A stretch of DNA of 64,000 nucleotides from Chitinophagaceae bacterium (GCA_019638475.1 JAHBTR010000002.1:1-64000); one strand, 5' to 3'; shown: positions 1-8,593, counted from the stretch's first letter. Translations and numbers: made by a program. Notes: generated by a model from the letters alone, not told the origin.

Positions 1-1
1 C

Positions 2-319
2 AATGCAGCTACCAAAGGTTCAGCAAGATTTAGTGTAATGTTCAACAGAACAATACAACCTGAATATGTCAATAACATGATTAAGATGTATCCTAATCCT
101 GCTAACAAGCAAGTAACATTACAATTACCTCAAACAGCAGACAATAATATTGTTTACAATATTAAGGTAACTGATTTGGCTGGTAAAATAGTTATGCAGC
201 AAAAAGCAAATGGAGGTACACATCAATTAAGTATAGACAGATTAACTACTGGTACTTACTTTGTAGAAATTATAGACAGCAAAGGAAAGAGAAGTACGGA
301 GAAATTAATTAAGAATTAA
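2..319 (+). CDS. C-terminal part of a secreted protein with type A T9SS sorting domain (5' end outside window)
   Basis: The reading frame is open from the first complete codon of the window, so this is the tail of a gene that begins upstream; the internal ATG at 38 is not its start. The visible 105 residues contain the short beta-rich module of type IX secretion cargo: a YPNP motif near the start of the domain, a conserved DLAGK turn, and a final GTYFVEI strand followed by a Lys-rich end. This module directs export across the outer membrane and is normally cleaved off. The catalytic or binding part lies outside the window, so the function of the whole protein cannot be told. Confidence 0.85.
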   Translation, partial: NAATKGSARFSVMFNRTIQPEYVNNMIKMYPNPANKQVTLQLPQTADNNIVYNIKVTDLAGKIVMQQKANGGTHQLSIDRLTTGTYFVEIIDSKGKRSTEKLIKN

Positions 320-342
320 GAAGTATAAATTATGAGTTTGAG

Positions 343-432
343 TGTTCCAATGTTTGATTGTTCAAGCGTTGGAACATTCAAACATTCAAACTTGTGAATT
401 TGCAAACTTGTGAACTTTTTAAACTTATAAAA
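343..432. repeat. Dispersed phrase-like repeat (attcaaac/cttgtgaac family)
   Basis: Intergenic low-complexity sequence made of variations on aacattcaaac, aacttgtgaa and gttccaatgtttga. The left part is self-complementary (gttccaa with ttggaac; aatgtttga with tcaaacatt). A clearly related stretch with the same phrases lies at 35619..35706, also between two genes. This kind of dispersed repeat is common in intergenic DNA of Bacteroidota; its role is unknown. Confidence 0.6.
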
Positions 433-435
433 ATT

Positions 436-561
436 ATGAAAAACAATTTGTATAAATTAATTAGCACATTATTATTAGCAGCAGGTGTAGGTTATGGTGC
501 AAAGAAAGTAAGAGATTTGAATAAATTGAAAAATAAAAACAACGATACAACTGTAGAGTAA
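436..561 (+). CDS. Small hypothetical single-pass membrane protein (41 aa)
   Basis: A 41-residue frame beginning MKNNLYKLISTLLLAAGVGY: a short basic N-terminus, one hydrophobic stretch of about 15 residues, then a Lys/Asn-rich polar tail. The frame is open further upstream to 358, but that extension translates the dispersed repeat at 343..432, so the ATG at 436 is the more likely start. No family is recognised. It could be a real small membrane protein or a chance frame; the membrane-like profile and the position just after the repeat make it plausible. Confidence 0.4.
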   Translation: MKNNLYKLISTLLLAAGVGYGAKKVRDLNKLKNKNNDTTVE

Positions 562-737
562 TATTTTTTCTTTTTCATTTTTTTTCATACTTCATTTGTA
601 ATTCTTGCCACAAGGGTGCTCATATTATTTTGCTCTTGCTGACTTCTGTTATCATAGTTGATTGTTTTCAGGTATCATTATATGAAAATAATTTTTCTAT
701 TTATAATTTTATAGGATAATACTTTTACCGCATTATA

Positions 738-3344
738 CTATCTTAAAATGGTAACAGAGCCTGACAGAACAGGTACTAATTTATTGTGAGTATTAATGAT
801 ATAGTAGTATGTTCCTATGGGTACAGGTTTATTGTTATAACTTCCATTCCAAGGTGTACTATATCCTTTGGAGTGAAAAATAATATGTCCGTTTCTATTA
901 AAAACATCTACAGTACAATTAGTAAAAGAAGATAACCCAGGTATTTCCCATATATCATTAACACCATCTCCATTGGGAGAGAAAGCATTGGGAACAACAA
1001 TTTTTTCTAAAACAGTAATGATAGTTTTATCGTTTGCAATACAACCACCTTGTGTGGTTACTTTTAGGTTGTAAATTGTTGTTGCAAGTGGTGTAGCTAT
1101 GGGGCTTATAATATTGTTGGCACTAAGTTTATAGTTGGGTGTCCATAAATAAGATGTAATATTACCTGTACTGTTTGCATTTAGCTGAACACTGCTTCCT
1201 GAAAATATTGTTGTATCTGGTATGGTAGTTAATGTTGGTATTTCATCTGCTGTTATCTTTATAATATTAGATGATGCAGGAACAGTACAGGGTAAACTGC
1301 TTATTATTGTACAACGTACAGCATCATTATTATCTAAACTGTTGGTGCTAAATGTGTTTTGATGATTACCTGCGTTATTATTATTTATAGTCCATTGATA
1401 AGAAGGTGAAGTGCCTGCATGGGTTGTTGAAGACGTAAAATAAACATTATCGCCTTTACAAATAATACTATCGTTGGTAGTAATATGTATGGTGGGTACA
1501 ATGTTTGGGTGTACGGTTATAGTAACATTATTAGAATTAGCTGTTGCATTGGTTACACAAGATAAATTACTTGTTAATATACAACTTACAATATCACCGT
1601 TGGTTAAATGGGCATTGCTGTAAGTAGAAGCATTACCACCTACATTATTACCATTTAATAGCCATTGATAAGAAGGATTTGTACCGCCATTGATGGGAGT
1701 TGCAGTAAAAACTACATTGGTGTCTTTACAAATAGTAGTGTTGTTGGCAGTAATGGAAATGGCAGGTGTAACGTTTGGTGTTACACTCATTACAATAGTA
1801 TCTCTTGCAGTAGTAATAAAAGCACAAGTAGCATTACTTGTTAAGATGCAAATAACAGTATCATTATTGTTTAGTGAAGAGGTTGTATAAGTATTGCTGT
1901 TTGTGCCAACATTGTTGCCATTTATTTTCCATTGATATGTTGGATTTAAACCACCATTGGTAGTAGTTGCAGTAAACGTAACACCTGTATTAGCACAAAT
2001 ATTATTTGCAGAGGCAGTAATATTAATAGTTGGAGTGCAAGGTGCTACCCCTAATTTTACAATCCAAAAATCAGAACTACCATGATTGCCGTTAACATAT
2101 CCATTATTAGAACCAGCACGACCTGCAACAATATATCCTCCATCCATTGTTTGTTGTATAGCGGTTGCATCTTCTATACTAGGGCCACCCAAACATTTTT
2201 GCCATTCAATACTACCACTATCATCTAATTTTACTATCCAATAATCGCCACTACCATTATTTCCGTTAGCATCACCATCATTTGAATCAGTACGACCTGT
2301 AATAATGTATCCTCCATCAGTAGTTTGTTGTATTGATGTAGCATATTCGGCATCAGAACCACCTAAACATTTTTGCCATTCAATATTGCCACTATCATCT
2401 AATTTTACTATCCAATAATCGCTACTACCATTATTTCCATTAACATCACTATCATTTGAAGTAGTTTGACCAGCAACAATATATCCACCATTAATAGTTT
2501 GTTGTATTGAATATGCTATTTCCCCCAAAGAGCCACCTAAGCATTTTTGCCATTCAATATTCCCCAAAGTATTCAATTTTACTATCCAACAATCAGTATT
2601 ACCGTGATTACCGCTTACATCTCCATTATTTGAGTTCGAATGACCAGCAACAATATATCCCCCGTCAGTAGTTTGTTGTATTGAGTAAGCATAATCAGAT
2701 GCACTCCCACCTAAACATTTTTGCCATTCAATATTCCCCAAAGCATCTAATTTTACTATCCAGTAATCAGGATTACCGTGATTACCGCTTACATCTCCAT
2801 TATTTGAGTTCGAATGACCAGCAACAATATATCCCCCATCAGTAGTTTGTTGTATTGAATAAGCATAATCATAGCCTGAACCACCTAAACATTTTTGCCA
2901 TTCAATATTGCCCAAAGCACCTAATTTCACTATCCAATAATCATTATAACCGTGATTACCGGTTACGTCACCATCGTTTGAATAAGTTTCGCCAGCAACA
3001 ATATATCCCCCATCAGTAGTTTGTTGTATAGAATTGGCAACCTCGTAATTAGAGCCACCTAAACATTTTTGCCATTCAATATTACCCAAAGCACCTAATT
3101 TCACTATCCAATAATCTCCAGAGCCATGATTACTATTTACATCACCATCGTTTGAAAAAGTTTCACCGGCAACAATATATCCTCCATCAATAGTTTGTTT
3201 TATGTCGTATGCGTAGTCAAATCCACTTCCTCCATAACACTTAGCCCATTCTATGGCAGGTGCGGTTGTTTGAGCAAATACAGTTTTTTCAATAGTAAAT
3301 GTCCATAAAAAAAGCAGCAGTAGGTATGTAAATAATTTTTGCAC
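738..3344 (-). CDS. Secreted repeat protein with Ig-like domains and type B T9SS sorting domain (868 aa)
   Basis: Probable cell-surface or released adhesin-like protein. The order is: signal peptide (about 1-25, ending VFAQ); seven tandem 58-residue repeats (about 31-436), each with a WQKCLGGS segment, a DGGYIVAG segment and a DYWIVKL segment; about three Ig/PKD-like modules (about 437-705), each with a ..P.YQW..NG.. motif and a Cys pair; and a C-terminal VPNAFSPNGDGVNDIWEIPG block typical of the gliding-motility-associated type B sorting domain (about 780-868). The DGGYIVAG units resemble the repeats seen in secreted Bacteroidota proteins that probably form a beta-propeller-like fold; this is family knowledge, not shown here. 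Each repeat carries one conserved Cys. The ligand is unknown. It is transcribed alone, divergently from metG. Confidence 0.8.
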   Translation of the reverse strand: MQKLFTYLLLLFLWTFTIEKTVFAQTTAPAIEWAKCYGGSGFDYAYDIKQTIDGGYIVAGETFSNDGDVNSNHGSGDYWIVKLGALGNIEWQKCLGGSNYEVANSIQQTTDGGYIVAGETYSNDGDVTGNHGYNDYWIVKLGALGNIEWQKCLGGSGYDYAYSIQQTTDGGYIVAGHSNSNNGDVSGNHGNPDYWIVKLDALGNIEWQKCLGGSASDYAYSIQQTTDGGYIVAGHSNSNNGDVSGNHGNTDCWIVKLNTLGNIEWQKCLGGSLGEIAYSIQQTINGGYIVAGQTTSNDSDVNGNNGSSDYWIVKLDDSGNIEWQKCLGGSDAEYATSIQQTTDGGYIITGRTDSNDGDANGNNGSGDYWIVKLDDSGSIEWQKCLGGPSIEDATAIQQTMDGGYIVAGRAGSNNGYVNGNHGSSDFWIVKLGVAPCTPTINITASANNICANTGVTFTATTTNGGLNPTYQWKINGNNVGTNSNTYTTSSLNNNDTVICILTSNATCAFITTARDTIVMSVTPNVTPAISITANNTTICKDTNVVFTATPINGGTNPSYQWLLNGNNVGGNASTYSNAHLTNGDIVSCILTSNLSCVTNATANSNNVTITVHPNIVPTIHITTNDSIICKGDNVYFTSSTTHAGTSPSYQWTINNNNAGNHQNTFSTNSLDNNDAVRCTIISSLPCTVPASSNIIKITADEIPTLTTIPDTTIFSGSSVQLNANSTGNITSYLWTPNYKLSANNIISPIATPLATTIYNLKVTTQGGCIANDKTIITVLEKIVVPNAFSPNGDGVNDIWEIPGLSSFTNCTVDVFNRNGHIIFHSKGYSTPWNGSYNNKPVPIGTYYYIINTHNKLVPVLSGSVTILR
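2037..3254 (-). repeat. Seven tandem 174-bp coding repeats
   Basis: Seven in-frame units of 58 codons fill this stretch of the surface-protein gene without gaps (7 x 174 = 1218 bp). Units 3 and 4 (roughly 2559..2906) are nearly identical in DNA, sharing long blocks such as the one encoding GHSNSNNGDVSGNHGN, whereas units 1, 5, 6 and 7 are more diverged. This pattern suggests recent duplication or gene conversion between adjacent units and a repeat number that can vary between strains. Confidence 0.9.
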
Positions 3345-3436
3345 AGATTCATTTGCTTTTGCAGCTACAATATTACAAAAAATATACAGCAGAGCAGTGC
3401 TGTTTGCTTATTTTTGCAAACATTAAATTGCTGTGT

Positions 3437-3475
3437 AACAGACCTATAAGGTTTTTAAAACCTTATAGGTCTGTT
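3437..3475. repeat. 39-bp perfect palindromic repeat between divergent genes
   Basis: Two perfectly complementary 19-nt arms (aacagacctataaggtttt and its complement) surround a single central T. It lies between the start of the surface-protein gene (minus) and metG (plus), where a terminator for either would be misplaced. Similar acctataaggtttt palindromes are dispersed in many Bacteroidota genomes; whether it is a mobile REP-like unit or a transcript structure cannot be decided from one copy. Confidence 0.75.
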
Positions 3476-3494
3476 CTTACATAAAGTACAAAGA

Positions 3495-5699
3495 ATGAAC
3501 AATCCTACAAGATATTTAATTACAAGTGCATTGCCTTATGCCAATGGATTAAAACATATAGGGCATTTAGCAGGTGCTTATTTACCTGCTGATATTTATG
3601 TGCGTTATTTAAAAGCTCAAAAACGTGATGTGCTATTTGTATGTGGAAGTGATGAACATGGCACAGCCATTCCTATTCAGGCAATGAAAGAAGGCACTAC
3701 ACCACAAGCAATTATTGATAAATATCATCCTATTATAGAACAGAATTTTAAAGATTTAGGTATTGCTTTTGATATTTATCACAGAACATCTGCACCAATA
3801 CATCATACAACTGCACAAGAGTTTTTTACTGTTTTAAATAATCATGGAGATTTAGAAATTAAAGAGAGTGAACAATATTATGATGAAGAAGCAAAAACAT
3901 TTTTGGCAGATAGATTTATAAAAGGTACTTGCCCTAATTGTAGTTATGACAATGCTTTTGGCGACCAATGCGAAAAATGCGGTAAAAGTTTAAGTCCCGA
4001 AGAATTAATCAATCCTGTATCTACATTAAGCGGTCAGCCACCTGTAAAAAAAGCTACCAAGCATTGGTATTTGCCCTTGAACAAGCATGAAGATTTTTTA
4101 CGTGAATGGGTTTTGAAAAATCATAAAGATGACTGGCGTGCCAATGTGGTTGGCTCAGTGAAAAGTTGGGTTGATGCAGGTTTGCAACCAAGAGCAGTAA
4201 CAAGAGATTTGGATTGGGGTATCAAAGTTCCACAGTCCATAGACCATAGACCACAGACCACAGAATCTGATAAAAATTCAGGTTCTGCTGTGGACAATGG
4301 ACTGTCGTCTATTGACCAAAACAAGGTATTGTATGTTTGGTTTGATGCTCCTATTGGTTATATATCTGCTACCAAACAATGGGCTTTGGATAATGATAAA
4401 GATTGGAAACCTTACTGGTATAATGATGATACTAAATTGGTGCATTTTATAGGAAAAGATAATATTGTTTTTCATGCAATCATTTTTCCTGTGATGTTGA
4501 AATTGCATGGCAATATTTTACCTGACAATGTTCCGAGCAATGAGTTTATGAATTTGGAAGGCGACAAAATGAGTACCAGCCGTGGGTGGAGTATTGAAAT
4601 GGAAGATTATATTAATGATTGGATAAAAAAAGATAATGGTGGAGAAAGTATGGCAGATGTGTTGCGTTATTATTTAACAGCCATTGCACCCGAAACAAAA
4701 GACAGTGAATTTACTTGGAAAGGTTTTCAAGATGCTAATAATAGTGAGTTGGTAAGCATTTTGGGCAATTATGTAAACAGAACTTTTGTATTAATGCACA
4801 AATTATGTGGCGGCAAAGTGCCACCTTTTCATAATGATTTGATAGACGATACAGATAAACAACTGATTATTGATATAGCCAACGCTAAAGCAAAAATTGA
4901 AAACTTATTAGAAGGATATAAGTTTCGTGATGCACAATTTGAAGTGATTGATTTGGCAAGAAAAGGAAATCAATATTTACAAAAGAAAGAGCCTTGGAAA
5001 GCCTCTCTAAATTCCTCCAAAGAAAGAACTGATAATTGTTTGCATTTGTGTTTACAGTTGTGTGCTAATTTGGCTATTTTAATCAATCCGTTTTTACCTT
5101 TTACAGCAAAGAAAATGTTGTACATGATGAAAGTGGTAGATAAAATGTTGGATTGGGAAAATGCAGGTAGTGTAAAGTTGCTAAGTGTGGGTTATAGTTT
5201 ACGTGAGCCGCAATTATTATTCAGGAAAATTGAAGATGAGGAAATAAATATTCAAATAGAAAAACTAAAAGCCTCCCTAAATCCCTCCAAAGGAGGGACT
5301 TTAGAAACTTCAACTTCTAAGGTTGTTTCTAAAAATGAGGTTGCTTCTAAGAACCCTCCTTTGGAGGGCAGGGAGGCTATTCAGTTTGATGATTTTGCAA
5401 AAATAGACTTACGCATAGGAACTATTATTGCTGCTGAAAAAGTAGAAAAAGCAGATAAACTTTTAAAGTTAGAAGTTGATTTGGGCTTTGAAAAAAGAAC
5501 CATTATTTCTGGCATTGCTTTACATTATACACCAGCAGAAATTATAGGCAAACAAGTTACAGTTGTTTGCAATCTTGCACCTCGTAAAATGCGTGGTATA
5601 GAAAGTAATGGAATGATTTTAATGGCAGAAGACAAAGCAGGTAAATTATACTTTGTAAATCCTGATAATACTATAGATGCAGGAAGTACAGTAAGTTAA
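3495..5699 (+). CDS. metG: Methionyl-tRNA synthetase with C-terminal tRNA-binding domain (734 aa)
   Basis: Charges tRNA-Met with methionine in the cytoplasm. The class I signature HIGH is at residues 21-24, a single zinc knuckle uses Cys146/149 and Cys159/162, and the KMSKS loop is KMSTS at 358-362. The last ~105 residues (from about 630) are the EMAP/Trbp111-type tRNA-binding domain. The start ATG gives the canonical RYLITSALPYANG opening. Three segments look unlike the family and match dispersed DNA repeats: about 30 residues at 247-276, just before the conserved KVLYVWFDAP; residues 503-511 (ASLNSSKER) after KEPWK; and about 36 residues at 593-628 in the linker to the C-terminal domain. 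All keep the frame, so the enzyme is presumably active. Confidence 0.97.
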   Translation: MNNPTRYLITSALPYANGLKHIGHLAGAYLPADIYVRYLKAQKRDVLFVCGSDEHGTAIPIQAMKEGTTPQAIIDKYHPIIEQNFKDLGIAFDIYHRTSAPIHHTTAQEFFTVLNNHGDLEIKESEQYYDEEAKTFLADRFIKGTCPNCSYDNAFGDQCEKCGKSLSPEELINPVSTLSGQPPVKKATKHWYLPLNKHEDFLREWVLKNHKDDWRANVVGSVKSWVDAGLQPRAVTRDLDWGIKVPQSIDHRPQTTESDKNSGSAVDNGLSSIDQNKVLYVWFDAPIGYISATKQWALDNDKDWKPYWYNDDTKLVHFIGKDNIVFHAIIFPVMLKLHGNILPDNVPSNEFMNLEGDKMSTSRGWSIEMEDYINDWIKKDNGGESMADVLRYYLTAIAPETKDSEFTWKGFQDANNSELVSILGNYVNRTFVLMHKLCGGKVPPFHNDLIDDTDKQLIIDIANAKAKIENLLEGYKFRDAQFEVIDLARKGNQYLQKKEPWKASLNSSKERTDNCLHLCLQLCANLAILINPFLPFTAKKMLYMMKVVDKMLDWENAGSVKLLSVGYSLREPQLLFRKIEDEEINIQIEKLKASLNPSKGGTLETSTSKVVSKNEVASKNPPLEGREAIQFDDFAKIDLRIGTIIAAEKVEKADKLLKLEVDLGFEKRTIISGIALHYTPAEIIGKQVTVVCNLAPRKMRGIESNGMILMAEDKAGKLYFVNPDNTIDAGSTVS
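4233..4322. repeat. In-frame dispersed repeat inserted in metG (gtccatagacc family)
   Basis: Encodes about 30 residues (247-276) absent from ordinary MetRS, between the RDLDWG-I-VP segment and KVLYVWFDAP. The DNA has the phrase-like form agtccatagaccatagacc, then accacagaccac, and later tggacaatggactg and tctattgacc, which partly complement the first half. It adds ten codon triplets three times over without a stop and probably forms a surface loop. Confidence 0.7.
5271..5377. repeat. Coding inverted-repeat element in metG linker; diverged sister at 5001..5030
   Basis: The left arm 5271..5297 (cctccctaaatccctccaaa core) is complementary to the right arm 5354..5377 apart from a 3-nt indel, and each arm is itself a small palindrome (ccctccaaaggaggg). 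The intervening 56 nt also code without stops. A 30-nt stretch at 5001..5030 in the same gene matches the left arm at 25 of 30 positions, and a 27-nt copy lies at 58451..58477. The behaviour resembles the protein-coding palindromic elements known from Rickettsia, but the family here is a different one typical of Bacteroidota. Confidence 0.8.
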
Positions 5700-5718
5700 T
5701 GCTTTATACTAACTATAC

Positions 5719-7626
5719 TTATAAAGTTTCTTTCAACCATTTAAAAAATTCTGATTGCCATATAAAAGCATTTTGGTCTTTTAGCACCCAATGGTTTTCA
5801 TTGGGAAAATAAAGTAATTTGCTTTTTATGCCTAATAGTTGTGCAGCTTGAAAAGCAGCTAATCCTTGACCTGGTGGCACACGATAATCTTTTCCTCCTT
5901 GAATAATCAATATTGGAGCATCCCATTTTTTTACATGATTAACAGGGTTAAATTCATTATAAGATTTTTGTGTAGTAGGGTCATTATCCCAATAAGCACC
6001 TCCTAAATCATGATTTACAAAAAACATTTCTTCGGTAGTACCATACATTGCTCTCCAATCAAAAATTCCATCATGTGCTATAAAAGTTTTAAAGCGTTTG
6101 TTATGAATACCTGCTAAATAAAAAGCAGAATAACCACCAAAACTGGCACCTATACAACCCAAGCGTTCTTTATCTACAAAAGATTCTTTAGCCATTTCAT
6201 CTATAGCGGTTAAATAATCTTTCATCACTTGTCCACCATAATCTTTACTAATTTCTGCGTTCCATTGTACACCATGCCCTGGCATACCTCTTCTGTTAGG
6301 TGCTACAATGATATAACCATTAGCAGCCATTAACTGAAAATTCCAACGAAAAGAATAGAACTGTGTTAATGCAGATTGTGGACCACCTTGACAATATAAT
6401 AAAGTTGGATATTTTTTGTTAGGGTCAAAATCTGGAGGATAAATAACCCATACTAACATTTTTTTGCCATCTGTTGTAGTCATGTAGCGTTTTTCTGTTC
6501 TGCTAAGTTTTACAGTATTATAAGCTGCATCATTGACACTTGTTAGTTGTTTTAGTAAATTATTTTTTATATCTAATGTATAAATTTCATTAGCATGATT
6601 CATGTCTGTACGTGTTAGTACTAATGTATTGTCAGCTTGTCCAACTAAACTATTTATATCAAAATTTCCATAAGTAATTTGTTTTACTAAAGGCATTTTT
6701 TTAGTAAGCCCTGGGTAATCTACTTCAAATAATTGTTGTGTACCATCGGTAGCTGCAATAAAATAAATTTTGCTTCCATCATTACTCCATAAAAAACTAT
6801 TTACAGTGCCATCCCATGCTGCTGTTAAATTTATTTTTACATCACCATTCATTACAATAATATCATTTTTAGCTGCTTCATTACCATCTTCTTTCATACT
6901 TAAAAATGCAAGTACCCCTTTAGATGAAAAGGAAGGGTTTATATCATATCCCATCATTCCTTCAGTAATATTGTTGGTTTGTTTAGTAGCTATATCATAA
7001 GCATAAATATCAGTATTGGTGCTTAGTGCATATTCTTTACCATATTTCTTTTTGGTTACATACAATACTTGTTTTCCATCGGGGCTTATTAAAAAATCTT
7101 CTTCGCCACCAAATGGTTTTTGAGGACAATCATAAGGTTCATTCAACATTACATCTACACTATCTATTACTTTATTATCTTTTAATGTATATAATATTAC
7201 ATGACCAAAATAACCATCTTCCCAAGTGTCCCAATGACGATAGTTTAAATCATCAATTATTAAAACATCTGATGTTGTTTTTTCTGGGTAATAATCTGCT
7301 CCTGTAATTTTCTTTACTTTAACCTCTTTGCTCACAACTGTATATTTACCATCTGCCGAAGTATGTACATTATCATCCAGTAGTTCTTTTGTATTGTGTA
7401 TTTCAGTAGCATTGCCTCCTATTATTGGAATACTATATTTTTTTACAATAGGTTTATTTTCACTTGCATCATAAGTACGCACACTATACACTACTGCTTT
7501 TTTATCTTTTGTAATTCCTAAAGGGCTAACTCTTCCAAGTTGTAAGAGTTTTTCAATAGTCATATTCTGTGCATGTAAAGTGTATGTACATGCAATAAGC
7601 GATAATAGAATAATTGTTTTTTTCAT
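5719..7626 (-). CDS. Secreted S9 family (prolyl oligopeptidase-type) peptidase (635 aa)
   Basis: A serine peptidase of the acylaminoacyl/dipeptidyl-peptidase group. The signal peptide is at 1-19 (ending TLHAQ), so it acts in the periplasm or beyond. An N-terminal beta-propeller-like region (about 30-370) has WD-type segments such as SPDGKQVLYV and WSNDGSKIYF. The C-terminal alpha/beta hydrolase domain has the nucleophile in GASFGGYS (Ser495), the acid in GGKDYRVP (Asp580) and the general base in NENHW (His612). Length and order are normal for the family. It likely trims peptides for nutrition. It is convergent with metG, only 19 bp apart, and its substrate preference is not visible. Confidence 0.92.
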   Translation of the reverse strand: MKKTIILLSLIACTYTLHAQNMTIEKLLQLGRVSPLGITKDKKAVVYSVRTYDASENKPIVKKYSIPIIGGNATEIHNTKELLDDNVHTSADGKYTVVSKEVKVKKITGADYYPEKTTSDVLIIDDLNYRHWDTWEDGYFGHVILYTLKDNKVIDSVDVMLNEPYDCPQKPFGGEEDFLISPDGKQVLYVTKKKYGKEYALSTNTDIYAYDIATKQTNNITEGMMGYDINPSFSSKGVLAFLSMKEDGNEAAKNDIIVMNGDVKINLTAAWDGTVNSFLWSNDGSKIYFIAATDGTQQLFEVDYPGLTKKMPLVKQITYGNFDINSLVGQADNTLVLTRTDMNHANEIYTLDIKNNLLKQLTSVNDAAYNTVKLSRTEKRYMTTTDGKKMLVWVIYPPDFDPNKKYPTLLYCQGGPQSALTQFYSFRWNFQLMAANGYIIVAPNRRGMPGHGVQWNAEISKDYGGQVMKDYLTAIDEMAKESFVDKERLGCIGASFGGYSAFYLAGIHNKRFKTFIAHDGIFDWRAMYGTTEEMFFVNHDLGGAYWDNDPTTQKSYNEFNPVNHVKKWDAPILIIQGGKDYRVPPGQGLAAFQAAQLLGIKSKLLYFPNENHWVLKDQNAFIWQSEFFKWLKETL

Positions 7627-7862
7627 TTGTATAAATTATAAATAAAAAATAAAATTCGTATAACAGATAGTCAAAGCTAAAGTTTTTAAGTATATAATAC
7701 CGAAGTGAAATAGATTGGGAGTATAATATTTTTTTCAGAAAGCCTTGCTTTTTACTCCACTTTTGTATCAAGACAAAATTTACTACCATACAAAAAGTAA
7801 AAACAATAAGTTGGTAGTCATTCTAAGCCAGCATACTACCACTAAAAATTTCTAATAAAAAA

Positions 7863-7894
7863 TTTGCAAATTGTTGTCTAAGTAGTTAACTTTG
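7863..7894 (+). promoter_or_regulatory. Bacteroidota-type promoter for the HigB/HigA pair
   Basis: TTTG at 7863..7866 (-33 element), a 20-nt spacer, and TAACTTTG at 7887..7894 match the -33/-7 consensus (TTTG and TAnnTTTG) of the Bacteroidota primary sigma factor. Transcription would begin about 5 nt further, almost exactly on the GTG start codon at 7899, which points to a leaderless or nearly leaderless mRNA. Confidence 0.55.
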
Positions 7895-7898
7895 TAAA

Positions 7899-8243
7899 GT
7901 GGAAGCTATAAGACAAGTTGTTGCCTATAAACGATATTTTTTGGACTTTTATGAAGACCAGACAGACGATATGCAGAGGAAAATTGAATGGACTTTAAAT
8001 CTGTTACGAACTATTGATAGAGTGCCTAAGAAATATTTTGACCATATAACAGGAACTGATGGGCTATTTGAAGTTAGAGTAGAACTTGGAAGTAATATTT
8101 TTAGAATATTCGCCTTCTTTGATAAAGGAAATTTAATTGTATTGGGCAATGGCTTTCAGAAGAAAACACAAAAGACACCTAAAATTGAAATTGAAAAAGC
8201 ATTAAAAATAAAAGCAGAATATGAAAACGAAAAAAGGAAATAA
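7899..8243 (+). CDS. HigB/RelE-like toxin of a type II toxin-antitoxin pair (114 aa)
   Basis: Matches the phage-derived Gp49-like/HigB family: a small basic protein with VVAYKRYFLDFYEDQ, KYFDHITGTDGLFEVRVELGSNIFRIFAFFDKGNLIVLGNGFQKKTQKTP, then a Lys-rich helix. Family members are ribosome-dependent mRNA endonucleases that inhibit translation. The GTG at 7899 gives the usual N-terminus. The toxin gene comes first and overlaps the antitoxin gene by 23 nt, the normal order of higBA modules. Active-site residues were not assigned individually. Confidence 0.85.
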   Translation: MEAIRQVVAYKRYFLDFYEDQTDDMQRKIEWTLNLLRTIDRVPKKYFDHITGTDGLFEVRVELGSNIFRIFAFFDKGNLIVLGNGFQKKTQKTPKIEIEKALKIKAEYENEKRK

Positions 8244-8529
8244 CATTACTACTCTTGATGAAATTCTTGATAAGAAATATGGTAAACGAGGAGCAAAAAA
8301 GAGAGAGCAATGGGAACAAGAATTTGAGGCTTTTCAGCTTGGCGTTTTGCTTGAAGAAGCAAGACTTAAACTTGGATTAACACAGGAAGAACTTGCTGAT
8401 AAATGTGGAACTAATAAATCTTACATTTCAAGAATTGAGAATAATGCAAGCGACATTAGACTTTCAACTTTAATGAAAATTATTCAGACAGGATTTGGTG
8501 GACGTCTAAAATTGACTTTACAACTCTGA
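8221..8529 (+). CDS. XRE-family antitoxin, HigA-like (102 aa)
   Basis: A DNA-binding antitoxin with a clear helix-turn-helix at about 43-97: LEEARLKLGLTQEELADKCG, then NKSYISRIENNASDIRLSTLMKII. The N-terminal 40 residues are charged (KKYGKRGAKKREQWEQEFEAF) and probably contact the toxin. It begins inside the end of the toxin gene, which suggests translational coupling, and such antitoxins usually repress their own promoter (here 7863..7894). It is convergent with rodA. Confidence 0.88.
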   Translation: MKTKKGNNITTLDEILDKKYGKRGAKKREQWEQEFEAFQLGVLLEEARLKLGLTQEELADKCGTNKSYISRIENNASDIRLSTLMKIIQTGFGGRLKLTLQL

Positions 8530-8593
8530 TGCTTGTAACATAAAGTTAAAAAGCCAGCCTCTTGAAATTCAGTAATGTATGTAAACAATAATA

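Noticed and set aside
2037..3254. Regularly spaced repeats suggesting a CRISPR array
   Set aside because: The units are contiguous, in frame and encode a repeated protein domain; there are no unique spacers and no cas genes.
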